Source: Escallonia rubra (taxonomy: Eukaryota > Streptophyta > Magnoliopsida > Escalloniales > Escalloniaceae). Taken from it: a DNA stretch of 64,000 nucleotides. Position 1 is the first letter of the stretch. Each line of letters opens with the position of its first letter. The notes beneath the pieces were generated by a model, which searched no databases, was not told where the DNA came from, and saw only the letters and a list, made by a program, of their open reading frames with translations. A program made the position numbers and the translations under genes. The DNA is taken from the NCBI GenBank assembly GCA_033065855.1, contig JAVXUO010001779.1, positions 1 to 64,000 of the forward strand, read 5' to 3'. Shown piece by piece: positions 11,171-23,000 of the stretch.

Positions 11171-13525
11171 ATAGTTATATTATTACATCAAAATGCTAAA
11201 TACTATGCCAAAAGGAATGCTATTTGCCATTGACTTTTTACACCTTGGTAATGCATATAAAGAGGAGAATTACGGTGAAGATCTTTATCAGAACAGAGCG
11301 TGATTAAAGTTCCAGGCCTCGTTCAACAAAGGTGCTTAAATTTAGTTCAATTCAGGAAGAAAGATGAAAGTCCAGGAGCTGGAATTATTGGTAAGAAGAT
11401 GCTGTAAGGCTTTCCCGGCATAACAACAGCCTATTCAAATTCGCAAAAGGATATTAACCTCTATGCATAGAACAGGAATTTGAGTATTAGAACTGTGATC
11501 TGTACCTCTTTCCTAGTATTTGCTTTGCAATATTGAAAATTAAAGGAGCAGTTGCATAATATTTGATCCCGATAGTTCTTTTCAAGCATCCTGCAATTAG
11601 CGCGAGCTCCTATCATGGCTAAAGTAGCTGGTGGATTATGGTGCTTTCTTCTTTCTGTAGTTGCACTTAGTGGAAAGAAATGCACTGAAATATCATTGAA
11701 GAAGAATTATCTATCTCAGCCTCTCTTTCTCTAGGCTGAAAGAAGTACCAAAACGAAGCCTCATATGTGCATATACTCACATAAACAAATGAGCTGAAAG
11801 TCGTGTCTTCCAACCAGTTAGGCTGAATAATCAAGTCAAGCTCTTGCTTATCCAAGAAACTTCCAAATTGATCAGAATCCCAAATTTAAGAAATTCCAAA
11901 TTGATCAAAATCCCAATCAGCCTTACTATTGATGGGCAATGTACTATGTGTCCTAAATCTGGCCATCCTAGGAATATTTATTCAAAAAGTTCAGCAAACT
12001 CACCAAGAAATTGAAAGCAAGATTAATCAAGATCATGAACCAGCTACATGATAAATCCACTAGAGAAGACACTATAAGCCAATTGCACATCAAGAACAAT
12101 CCTATCTCTAGGTATCATGAAGACAATCACGAAAGTTGCTGCAGTTCCTTGGCTTGGTGGTTACACATTATAGCAACTGCTAGTACCCATAGATTGCGCA
12201 ACTGCAAGCTCCATTCCCTTTTGCATTGCCAATGAGAGAAGAACCCTTACAGAGGTTCAACATGATCCAACAGTTTTATCCAGTCACCATAGCATAATGA
12301 TTGCTCTAGTGGGCAGGAGCTGTCTGCCATAGCATCAATGGCCATGTCCTCGAGCTCCACTTAAATGTGTCTGTTGGTGATTCGTCTGTGCATCGGCTGG
12401 TACCTCAATTTGACATATTTGAGTTACTTGCTGCAGTTCTTTGGCTTGGTGGTTACACGGTATAGCAACTGCTAATACCCATAGCTTGCGCAACGCAAAC
12501 TCCACTCCCTTTTGCATTGCCAACGAGAGAAGAGCCCTTCAGAGGTTCAACATGATCCAACATTTTATCCAGTCGCCATAGCATAATGATTGCTCTAGTG
12601 GGCAGGAGCTGTCTGCCATAGCATCAGTGGCCATGTCCTCGAGCTCCACTTAAATATTTATCCGTTTTCGTGCATCGGTTAGTCCCTCAATTTGACTTGG
12701 TTGAGTTACTTGTGCTGCAACAAAAATCTGGAGATTTACCAATTCCTAACTTCATGGCTCCCTGAGGAGTTCACGACATCTTAGCCTGTCCGATGCAGTC
12801 ATGCAGGGTTGGGTGGATTGGTTCCTCCACACCTTGTAAATTTCTCAAGCTTGTGCACTCCCGATCTCTGTTTTATCCACCTTAAATCTGAGAACTTCAG
12901 ATGGCTTTCGGAACTTCGTGTGCTGCAGTATCTTACTTCCAATCAAGCAGAACATATCAAGCTTTCAATTGGTTGCAGACTTGCAGGTGACAAATATGCT
13001 TTCTTCTCTAGTAGATATACGCTTGTCCTCTTGCAATATTAATCTTGATGTTTCTCGTCCTAGTGTCATAAAGTTTACGCTGCTAACCACCCTTAATCTT
13101 TCCTACAACATCTTCAAGTAAGGTGCTTAATCTCATCGGCCTTCATTCTCTTAGACTACTTAACACTCGTATTTCTGGCCCAATCCCGAGTAATCTTCAG
13201 AACATGACTGCTCTTAAAGATTTTGCTGTCTTATAATTCTCTAAATCGCAACATACCCAGCTGGTTCTATGATTATTAATGGTCCTAAATCACTCGACCT
13301 TAGGAACAATACAGTTTACATGGCTTATAATTTTTAGACGAGATTGAAAGCATGACTTCTATCAAGAACACCAAAATGAGGATACTATGATCAACGGGGA
13401 ATGTCTGCGACTCTCAAGTCCTTTCACTTGTCAGCTAACAAGCTTGGGGAACATATCAGATGTTCTCAAAAGCTTTGTTTTGGATGCCTTTTGGAATTTG
13501 GATACTTTGAAGTCGTTTTATTAGC
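11171..13525. repeat. Segmental duplicate of 61949-64000 (receptor-like-protein upstream block)
   Basis: The two regions align in the same orientation from tattacatcaaaatgcta onward, through a non-coding 5' part and into a decayed receptor-like-protein gene. The right copy is cut by the window end. This copy has an extra 292-bp tandem duplication (see 12136-12711). The shared non-coding part (11171-12110) holds no recognisable gene. Confidence 0.85.
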
Positions 13526-13900
13526 TGGGAGAGCCAACTATCTGGTTATTTGGATGGTCATCAGATTGGAAAGTTCCCCAACTTGCGTGAGCTTAATCTA
13601 GGAAGTAATTAAATTATTGGTCAACTTCTGGAGTCATTAGCGAGATCTGCTTTAGGTACACTCTTAAGAAGTACAAATAAGACTATTTTTCCAATTGGTA
13701 CAGATAAGGCTTCAATAGTTGATTTTTCAGAGTTGCTATTTCTGAATAATCTCAGAGTATGGCAACACTTACTCCAGTCTTAAGAACATTCAGATGTAAG
13801 GCAATATTAGACTCATGTATCTGAACTCCAATCTCAAAAATACTTGGTAGAGAATAGAAGTTTGGAAGTCAAGGTCCTGCTCAATAATTAGTAAGAGGAA
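12117..13900 (+). pseudogene. LRR receptor-like protein, decayed copy upstream of the intact gene
   Basis: This starts at an ATG at 12117 with a degraded signal peptide (MKTITKVAAVPWLGG), then a damaged LRR N-cap (CIANER...ALQRF, with NDCSSGQ for the usual NDCC-W). Later pieces read GGLVPPHLVNFSSLCTPDL, ENFRWLSELRVLQYL and similar, which match GGLIPPGLGNLSDLRTLDL and ENFRWLSDLSFLQHL in the intact gene at 14099-17245. Frames change many times and stops are frequent. It is an older relative of the intact gene, in the same orientation, ending about 200 bp before it. No transmembrane part was found. Confidence 0.8.
12136..12711 (+). repeat. 292-bp tandem duplication inside the receptor-like-protein pseudogene
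   Basis: Units begin at 12136 and 12428, both at ttgctgcagttc, and repeat the signal-peptide, LRR N-cap and following part. The equivalent region at 62889-63200 has one unit only, so the duplication happened after the two blocks separated. Confidence 0.85.
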
Positions 13901-14098
13901 TCTTGGAAAATCACTCGGGGACCATCTCAAGGACTTTTCAGCCATCACGACTTTCAGTCAATGACAGGGTCTTCTTTTCTCTACTTGATTCTGGATCATA
14001 GTGTCTTTCCCTGTACTTGTATGGCCTTCTATTTGAGGCAGTCTGATGCATTTGAGAACAATACGGTAACTCTCGAATATATTCCTCAAGGCTGCAGC

Positions 14099-17000
14099 AT
14101 GAATATGTTCACGAGAGCTGCTGTGGTTCTTTTCCTTGTCTGCCTCATTACAGCAACTACTAGCAATCGAAATTCCTCTATGTTGTGCTTAGAAAACGAG
14201 AGGCAAGCTCTTCTGAGGTTCAAGAATGATCTAACAGATTCTTCAGGCCGCCTCTCCTCTTGGAATATGGTGCACAATGACTGTTGTTACTGGTCAGGAG
14301 TTGTCTGCCATAGCTTCAATGGCCATGTCGTCGAACTCAACCTTCAAAACCCGAACGGAGATTGCAACTCTTTTGACGATTTATATGCTGAGAGGGCGTG
14401 TGAGAAGAACAAGTTGGGTGGTAAAATAAATCCTTCATTGCTCAACTTGGAACAGTTGAGTTACTTGGACTTGAGCCACAATGATTTTGGAGTGATTCAA
14501 ATTCCCAGCTTCATTAGTTCTTTGAAGACTTTGCGGTATCTGAACCTCTCTCATGCAGGATTCGGTGGATTAATTCCTCCGGGACTTGGAAATCTCTCAG
14601 ATTTGCGCACTCTTGATCTTGGATATTCTTCATATGGCTCTCTCAGAGCTGAGAATTTCAGATGGCTTTCTGATCTTTCTTTCCTGCAACATCTTGATCT
14701 AAACTTTGCAAACCTCAGCCAAGCTTCCGATTGGTTGCAGGTAACAAATATGCTTCCTTCTTTGGTAGATTTGCGCTTGTCGTTCTGCAATCTAGATCTC
14801 TCTGTTTCTCTTCCCAACATGGTCAATTTTACTAGGCTAGCCGCCCTCGATATTTCCTACAACCCGACATTTCGTTCTTCCCAACGAAGCAATTGGTTGT
14901 CTAGTCTCACTGGCCTTCGTTTTCTTAATTTAGGAGGCTGTGGCATTTCGGGTCCAATTCCAAGTGGTCTTGAGAACACGACCAGTCTTACACATCTTGA
15001 TCTATCTGGCAATTCTTTAAATTCTAGTATACCCCACTGGTTGTACCGTTTTAGAGGTCTTAATTCACTCGACCTTAGTATGAACAATTTACGAGGTTCC
15101 ATCTCAGATGACATTGGAAACATGACTTCCATCATCAACATTGATATGTCATATAACGAATTTGAAGGAAGAATTCCAAGATCCATTCAAAAACTCTGCA
15201 GCCTGGAGGCAATTAACTTGAAATATAACAGATTAAGTGACACGTCAGATGTTCTTCAAATGTTTTTCGGGTGCGGTATACATAGCTTGCGTGAACTTAA
15301 TCTTGAAAATTGTTCAATTAGTGGTCCACTCCCAAAGTCCTTGGGAGGATTGTCATCATTAGAATCATTGAACTTGGCTGATAATCAGTTCAATGGAACT
15401 CTTCCAGAGAGTATTGGACAACTGTCGAAATTAACGTCATTGTACTTGTATTCTAATCAGTTCAATGGAACTCTTCCAGAGAGTATTGGACAACTGTCGA
15501 AATTAACGTCATTGTACTTGTATTCTAATCAGTTCAATGGAACTCTTCCAGAGAGTATTGGACAACTGTCGAAATTAGAAGAACTTCATATTTATGATAA
15601 CAAGTTGGAAGGAGTTGTCTCTGAAGTTCATTTTGCCAATCTGTCAAACCTAAGAGTTTTTTATGGGGATAACAACCCTTTGATTTTGCAAGTCAGTCCC
15701 AAGTGGAGTCCCCCTTTCCACCTTCAAGTGTTGCTACTACGATCTTGGCGTCGCGTATCAAAATTTCCCAATTGGCTTCAAGCACAGCAAAGGCTGACCC
15801 TTTTAGATCTATCATCTACTAGAATATCTGATATTGTTCCCACTTGGTTTTGGAACTTCTCTTCTCAGTTAATTTATCTAAATCTCACTCACAACCAACT
15901 TCATGGAGTGATTCCATCCATTCCGAAAGTCAAGCTTACCTACGCCACGATGTACTTGAGCCACAACAGATTCAGCGGTTCGTTACCACGTCTCTCTGTT
16001 AATGTAACTGAGCTAGATCTTTCCAATAATTGGTTTACGGGAGGCCTTTCTCACTTCTTATGTGGCAGCACAGACAAACCAAACCAATTACAAATCCTTA
16101 ATTTGGGAGATAATCATTTATCAGGAGATATTCCCGATTGTTGGATGAACTGGCCGTCGCTAATATATGTAGCATTGGGAAACAACAATTTGAAGGGGAA
16201 CATACCAAGCTCCATGGGTTATCTTAGTCACCTGCGATCGTTGCACTTGCGCAACAACAGCCTCAACGGAGAAGTACCTATGGCTCTACAGAATTGCACG
16301 GAGTTGATGATAATTGACCTAAGTGAGAATGAGTTTTGCGGAAGCGTAACATCTTGGATGGGGAAAGGGCTTCTGAATCTGAATCTAATTTCGCTGGACC
16401 TTCGTTCGAATAATATTAGCGGTCAAATTCCTTCTGACATTTGCCACCTCCACTATCTTCAAATCTTAGATCTCGCAAACAACAATTTGTCAGGTGAGAT
16501 ACCAAGGTGTTTGGGAAATTTTACCGCCATGGCCACAAAAAGGAGTCTTATGGACGGCTCAGACGGGATTGAATACTTGTTTGAAGATGGAGCCAGGACT
16601 TTCTATGGACCAGATCGTTTTGAGGATGCTTATGTGGTGACAAAAGGAAACGAATTGCAATATGTTGCCACTCTGTCCCTTGTAACAAGCATGGACCTTT
16701 CAAGCAACAATTTATCCGGAGAAATACCGAAAGAACTAACCAGTTTGGTGGAGCTGCTATCACTCAATCTGTCAGGAAATCGTCTTACAGGAATGATACC
16801 GAAGAAGACTGGTGACATGAAGAAATTGGAATCTCTTGATTTCTCAAGAAATCAGCTCTCGGGTGAAATTCCTTCAAGCATTTCGAGTCTAACTTTTTTG
16901 AGCTATCTAAATCTGTCATTCAACAATTTGTCAGGACGGATTCCATCAAGCACCCAGCTCCAAAGCTTTGATGCTTCTTGCTTTATAGGCAACAAACTTT

Positions 17001-17245
17001 GTGGACCCCCAGTAAGCAAGGACTGCACTGTCAATGGTGTAACGCCTGATAATCGAAATGAAGAAGGTAAAGGTGATAGACCAGAAGTGGACTGGTTTTA
17101 CTTGTGCATGGCATTGGGATTTGCAGTAGGTTTTTGGGCCGTCTGTGGTCCTATATGGTTCATCCGGTCCTGGAGGCATGCCTACTTTCATTTCTTAGAG
17201 ATCATCTGGTGTAGACTATGTATTGCTTTTGGAATCCGTCGTTAA
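14099..17245 (+). CDS. LRR receptor-like protein, EIX2/Ve1/Cf class, intact
   Basis: Cell-surface receptor-like protein without a kinase. Members of this class sense microbial or fungal molecules and signal through SOBIR1/BAK1. The frame is open from 13961, but the ATG at 14099 puts a normal signal peptide first (MNMFTRAAVVLFLVCLITAT), giving 1048 residues; the ATG at 14105 is also possible. Order: LRR N-cap with CLENERQALLRF and NDCCYW (about 30-65), LRRs of the LxxLxLSxNxxxGxIP type, three identical-type LRRs at 430-500, a non-LRR island at about 803-863, last LRRs, C-cap with CGPPVSKDC, an acidic stretch, one membrane helix (about 999-1022) and a 26-residue tail. It looks intronless. The decayed relative just upstream suggests a tandem cluster. 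The target ligand cannot be read from sequence. Confidence 0.93.
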   Translation: MNMFTRAAVVLFLVCLITATTSNRNSSMLCLENERQALLRFKNDLTDSSGRLSSWNMVHNDCCYWSGVVCHSFNGHVVELNLQNPNGDCNSFDDLYAERACEKNKLGGKINPSLLNLEQLSYLDLSHNDFGVIQIPSFISSLKTLRYLNLSHAGFGGLIPPGLGNLSDLRTLDLGYSSYGSLRAENFRWLSDLSFLQHLDLNFANLSQASDWLQVTNMLPSLVDLRLSFCNLDLSVSLPNMVNFTRLAALDISYNPTFRSSQRSNWLSSLTGLRFLNLGGCGISGPIPSGLENTTSLTHLDLSGNSLNSSIPHWLYRFRGLNSLDLSMNNLRGSISDDIGNMTSIINIDMSYNEFEGRIPRSIQKLCSLEAINLKYNRLSDTSDVLQMFFGCGIHSLRELNLENCSISGPLPKSLGGLSSLESLNLADNQFNGTLPESIGQLSKLTSLYLYSNQFNGTLPESIGQLSKLTSLYLYSNQFNGTLPESIGQLSKLEELHIYDNKLEGVVSEVHFANLSNLRVFYGDNNPLILQVSPKWSPPFHLQVLLLRSWRRVSKFPNWLQAQQRLTLLDLSSTRISDIVPTWFWNFSSQLIYLNLTHNQLHGVIPSIPKVKLTYATMYLSHNRFSGSLPRLSVNVTELDLSNNWFTGGLSHFLCGSTDKPNQLQILNLGDNHLSGDIPDCWMNWPSLIYVALGNNNLKGNIPSSMGYLSHLRSLHLRNNSLNGEVPMALQNCTELMIIDLSENEFCGSVTSWMGKGLLNLNLISLDLRSNNISGQIPSDICHLHYLQILDLANNNLSGEIPRCLGNFTAMATKRSLMDGSDGIEYLFEDGARTFYGPDRFEDAYVVTKGNELQYVATLSLVTSMDLSSNNLSGEIPKELTSLVELLSLNLSGNRLTGMIPKKTGDMKKLESLDFSRNQLSGEIPSSISSLTFLSYLNLSFNNLSGRIPSSTQLQSFDASCFIGNKLCGPPVSKDCTVNGVTPDNRNEEGKGDRPEVDWFYLCMALGFAVGFWAVCGPIWFIRSWRHAYFHFLEIIWCRLCIAFGIRR
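15386..15580 (+). repeat. 72-bp in-frame LRR tandem repeat, 2.7 copies
   Basis: Units start at 15386, 15458 and 15530. Each codes for one 24-residue LRR (QFNGTLPESIGQLSKL then TSLYLYSN). The first two units are identical in DNA, and the third is identical until its last third, where it changes to EELHIYDN. Lack of silent differences points to a recent expansion of the LRR array. Confidence 0.95.
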
Positions 17246-20052
17246 ATCTATGAGGTACAAGTGGTATTGCACGTGCGTTGCACGTGAATATTAATGCTTA
17301 ATTATTGTTAAAATAAAATCATGTTGAAGTTGTAATCGTCTATGCGCAGCTTCTTCGGACTTTGTTGTTCTTATGATTATAATTTAGTGCAATGAGCAAG
17401 AATGATATGGTAAGCAATTACAACACTAATTTTCTAATTTGTCACTAATTAATACCCTCAATAGGAAATGTTTATTAGCTTTCAACTTGGTATAGTATGT
17501 TTTTGTCATTAAAAAGGCCTTTAAAACATTACATTCTGGTCTTCAGCTATTGTTTCCAAACTTATTTTAACACCTAATAAGTTTGAACAACATAGAACAA
17601 AGATACAAGAAAGATTTCAAAAGCCTATACATTTTCCAACATCTATGCTGTACAAGAAAATTTCAAAACCCTCATAATTTAAAAGTCTGAACAACATAGA
17701 ACAAAGATACATACTTACTCAGGCACAAGCTAAGCACAATGCTATGAAGCATGAATCTAAAAATTAAGATGAGCTTTATATAAACTAAAATTGATGCGAA
17801 ATCAGCAATATAGACAACATATTATCTGTATTACCAGTTTCATCCATACCACCATTGCCACCTTTTTAAGAACTGTCACCTAAGTAAGCTCTAGGTATCA
17901 TATGTTGTCGAATGAGCAAAATTCATAGTTCTTAGTAACGTCACCTTGTGCATTTGATCGTCATCTTCTTCTTGTTTTTATATTTACTTTATTTTATGAA
18001 TTTTAATACAGTTACTTATATACATGATTTTGCCTTTCATAGTAGGCTAGAAGTATGACATAGATTAATATTATTAGGACATAACCGGGTTATGACGTAA
18101 CAAAGTTTCATCCATATAAGGACTGCCACCATTATGCCATTGATGTCTTGTTGATATTTTTGTATGCATGCATGCATATGGTATACTTATAGATACTGTA
18201 GACTTATAGATACTGTAGACTAATATGGCAAGGAATTAGTGGAGAAAGGAAGTTAAAAGACTACTTAAACATAAACATTTGTCTTTTAATAGTGAAATCA
18301 AAAGTATTGATGTTATTGTTGAATGAGGGATATAAGAAGGGTTACAAGAAGTAATCGTAAATTGAACAAAGAAATAAGACCATTCATTGACCACATTATC
18401 AATATATGTATCATGAGTACTATTATTACGCTTTATTATAAGAAAATAAAGAATAATAGGACTTGAGGGACATTATGTAGACACTTAGGGCTGTTTAAGT
18501 TATGTGAATGTTTTAGACCAACTCTCAGTATTATAAGTAACATTGACATAGATTTATATTCAAATACAGAGATAAATAACTAAGAAATAGACATGCTTCG
18601 GAAAAAAGAACCATCTAGCATTTGATAATAAACTTGGGAGAGAAACTATGAATCTAGCATTAGGAGATGGAAAGTCTTCCAAGGGCCAGATCATTAATTC
18701 ATTGAAGTAAAAAGGAAGGATAATGATGACATTATAAAAAGTTTGAGGGACAATTTTGTCTAAAAAATAATTTACACTAATTCACACTTTTATATGGAGT
18801 ATAGAGATAAATTATATTGGATTACTTGTTCGAATCTAGTGTTCTATTCATTGTGATATGTTGTTTCAATGCACATACTTAATTCTGCTTATTAGGTATA
18901 ACTTTGTTTAAAGGCGACATAGCTAGAGGAAGGCACAAAGTGTTACACAATAAAATAAATCTACTAATTCTAGGCTGGATTTTGTCATCGTCTATTTTGC
19001 CAGAATACGGATGATGAGTACGAATGCTTGGGTTTAAGATCATACGCTTGCATTTTTATCTTATATGCAATTCACCTTTGTCATCAGGTAGCCTACTGTG
19101 GTTATCCTACAGATTAACATGTAAAATAGAGTTGCTGCGATATGCCAGAAATGAGTTAAAGGTTACTTTAGATTTGCAATATACACGTTTCGTAGGAGGA
19201 ATATTGTAACACAATATTAAAAATTGTTAATGCATTATCTTGAAGCTAAAAGCTTGTCAATTTCGTTTATGATTCGACTTGTCGAAATCGAATTTGGATT
19301 ATCTGTTAATCCATATTGAAGCCCATGAACAATGGTGGAGTGAAGCTCAGACGATCTACATCTTCTTTTTCAAGTTGTTAAACATGCCCTGCAAATTCAT
19401 TATTTTAGTACTACTAATTAGGAAAGAACTCCCTTTTTATGGAACTTTTCATTTTCGGTTGCTCGAGGTCTGCTGTGGCTTCTCTTCAGTCTCCATCTTC
19501 ACTTTTAAGTTCTGTCAGTTTTGTGATACTCCTTTATACCGATATACCTTCCGAATTCTCAGGAACCTGTGACTTGGGCCAAAACTTTAATTCTCAAGAG
19601 CCTGGAAGCATGGTATTATCGCAACGTTTGAAGAAGTTGAACAGCTAAAAGGCTCAAAACGTTTCTCTCAAAATATCAACAATATTAAGAATTGTGTCTT
19701 CCCCAACAAGTCATTTGTTCAATTATGTTCTCCTAAGCTTGCAAGTGACCATCTGACTGTACTAAGTTGGAGCTTGTTCTTCCCCACACCACTTAGGGGC
19801 AGTTACAAGAATGGCAATTCTTACTTCAAAGGTCATGGCAGGCATATAGAATTTCATTCACAAACTTACGTATGACAATCAGCAAACCCACATGAGATGG
19901 TAGACGAAGCGGTGGCTCTATGCTTGGGCTTTAATTCCATTAAGAATCTGAACATGGTTCCAAGACCGTTTCATGGATGCAAATAAATGTATGTGGGGAA
20001 TGATCCTTGCTTCTTTCTGAGGTGCACAGGACTTGCAATTTGGCAATAAGGC
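17246..20052. other. Intergenic between receptor-like protein and CYCLOPS-B
   Basis: About 2.8 kb of AT-rich DNA. Just after the stop codon are two CACGTG boxes 5 bp apart (17270-17275 and 17281-17286). A 17-bp tandem repeat (acttatagatactgtag, twice) lies at about 18185-18218. Short open frames at 19024-19648 are not recognised. The last few hundred bases are probably the 3' flank of CYCLOPS-B. Confidence 0.45.
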
Positions 20053-23000
20053 TCACATTTTGCCCGTTTCTGAGATAATCCTCTCGATCTCTTCTAAAAG
20101 GCGCTCTTTTTGCTCTCCCAACTCCTCATTCTGCTTCTGAAGCTCTTCTATCTGCTTAGTTTGTTCAGAATCCTTCCTGAAAATTTCCATTCAACAATTC
20201 GTTAACACCTGAACATTCGCATCTTGCTTTCTCTAAATCTTTTAGATATAAAATGATATTGACTTAATTAAAATAGCAAACATAAATGACAGCAACCAGA
20301 ATGGAGAAAAAAGTGTGGGCTCGAAAAAAGTTTTGAGATTTCGTGTGCTTTGCTATGTTACTATTGTGCTCAATCAACATCAGCATGCACCAGTTATATC
20401 AAAATTCGAAAATTTGTAAACAAGCATGCGGATTCATCTTGCACACTTATAGTCCCTAAAACATTACCACAAAGCACGCTCTATTTACTCGATAAATGAA
20501 CTTTTAGCTCGTGATAATGTGATTCACAGTACATGATAAAGTAGCCCTATCGAAATATAGCTTCTTGTTACCTATTCATTAAAGCCAAATTAAGTTTTAG
20601 TGATCGCACTTCTTTCTCAAGATTCTCACACCGCTTTAGAATAGCTTGTATATCCGAAGAAATTGCAGGTGTTAGAGTTCTTTCCTTCGCTTCTGCCATC
20701 CTGCATCACCAAGAAATGTACATGTAAACCAATCTGTTTGCTGATGCACACATAGCAAGTTTACAATAGGCCGGCGAATGTATACGTACAATCTATATAT
20801 AACAAACATACAAACTCAACAATTTGATTTGTATGTTCAGCTTAAGAAAATATTAAATGTTAAAGTAAGAACTACTAGCTAGAAGTTTATAGAAGTGTTA
20901 TGCATGCACATCCACCATCAACATGAACAGATTGGTTTATGTACCCAACTCAGCTAAGTCTTAGCCCCAAACTAGGTGGGGCTGGCTACAAAATCGTTTC
21001 CTTCTTTTCTAGCCTATCCCAAGTAATTTTCCCTCATATATATCTAGCAATCGAGACCTTCTTCATCACTTGTATATATGATATCCTCTGGCTAATGTAT
21101 AATGCACTTGTAAAAGAACGACTAGAAGGCAGAAACACAATCCCAAACACAAAGTAAAGTATTGCAGTGCACAGTGAAGGCATGATTACCAAGAGTAGTT
21201 TTTGGCTATCAAGTTTATGCAAGTGCTGCCACAGTGTTGTATCATCATATGCATTATTTTGCCATGCTATGCAGCTGAAGCCTTTAGACTAATCTAACTT
21301 TACATACTAGCCGTCTTTTGTTCTGATATATTTGTTGCTCGTATATGTTAATAATGACTGACATAGAATCATTTATCCTCCTGATACACGTGTAAGACGT
21401 CATAATAGGAATGATACACGTGTTAGACGTCAGCATACTAGGTGAAGGATTACATGGGTGTAAGAATGAGGAAAGTACTGATTGTATCAGAGCTTTAATT
21501 TTGCAAGTGCTGGGTTCAAGTTGTCCCACTTGCATCAGGTCCTAATTTATGGTTGTGTCCTCTAGTTTGTCTCTTCAAGTGCGATCATGAATTCGCACAC
21601 GGGGGAAATTGCTGAAGCACCAAAAATCGTTTGGCCCATTCACCAACAGCTAAAGCTTTTAGAGATACCTTAACATCAATTGAAGAGCATGGAGTTTGAG
21701 GGCCACTTTCTCGGATCTTTTACAAGAGCCAAGCCTCCCAAGTATCGCAAACAATTTGACTTCTTCAATAAAATAGACTAAATCTTACATAAACCCTATT
21801 CATAAATTTCTTCTTGACACTTTCATAACTTCCACATGGTATGTCAATTCTTACTTTTGGCTGTTGTAACACATACGATGAATTCAGCATCCTCGGTCCA
21901 ATACTAACGTTGAGACTATGTCGCTCATTAAAACGGATTCTTCAAGACCTTGGTACTTATCATTACAGTTGTTCCTATCTACTTCCATTTATTTCATCAA
22001 TAAAATGAGGTCGCTTTTTTTCGACTTCTATAGAAAATATTCCCGCTTCTCTCATTTTAAAATTCAATTCCTAGTTCTTCGTTGCATAATTTCCATTTTC
22101 AAGTACCTTTTACTCCGACATATCCTGACAAAAAGAAACGAAGATATCACAAGTGCATACCAAGGGAAGCAGATAAGATTATAGGCAATCCGCAGATAAC
22201 TCGATGTTTGATTATCCTAGAATATGATACATGTGGATGTATCCTTATAAGCAGTAATATAATGATTCTACATTTCCTCTTCCAATGTTCAGATTTGACG
22301 ACATCTAGTTATATTATCCTTGCATTATCACGAGGATAACGTTGTGCTTCATGACGCACAGCAGATAACGATGGGATGTGCCATCAAATGTAAAAGCAAA
22401 TGAGCCTCACATCTTAAAGCTAAGCTAAATGGACAAACATTGCTGTTCCTTCTAATCTATTTCACTAAATGGTTGTGAAATAAAGCTTGAAAAGGCAAGT
22501 GTATGTTGCTGAGATTTTAAGAAATTTAATTACCTGAACCGGTTGATTTCGCAGATCCATATTGAACTGCACTTTCTTTTTGCTAAAGATGCACAAAAGG
22601 CCACAACGCAAATGAGGCCAAAACATTTCAAGCTTCCAGTAGCTATTCTAAACAATACTGCCTTTGATACTAACGAACTTGATTTGATGATCATACCTTA
22701 CGATCTTCTTTTAGGTTATCGAATATTCGTTCTCTGATATCTGTAGTTCAAGAAGAAGAAAACTTATATAGGTTAATATTCTACTCCTGCATAAAATGCA
22801 TACCAGATGTGTAAGATGTCCACCAAATTGTAAGATGTCCATTTTTGGTGCTAGGATTGTATGAGATACAGTCCCTGCCATAAAGGGCTCATCTTCTTTG
22901 TGAGATAGCTTCGAGTGCAATGAAAAGCGAAATGTACTGATTCAACTGTTTTCCAGACATACTCTAATTTAATGGTTCGTTTTGTGAATATGATAGTGAC

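Noticed and set aside
13961-14098. An upstream in-frame ATG that would lengthen the receptor-like protein by 46 residues
   Set aside because: The added residues would put the signal peptide in the interior. The ATG at 14099 gives a normal signal peptide and N-cap.
19024-19648. Three overlapping open frames of 61-97 codons downstream of CYCLOPS-B
   Set aside because: No conserved motif, no splice context, and composition like the AT-rich background.
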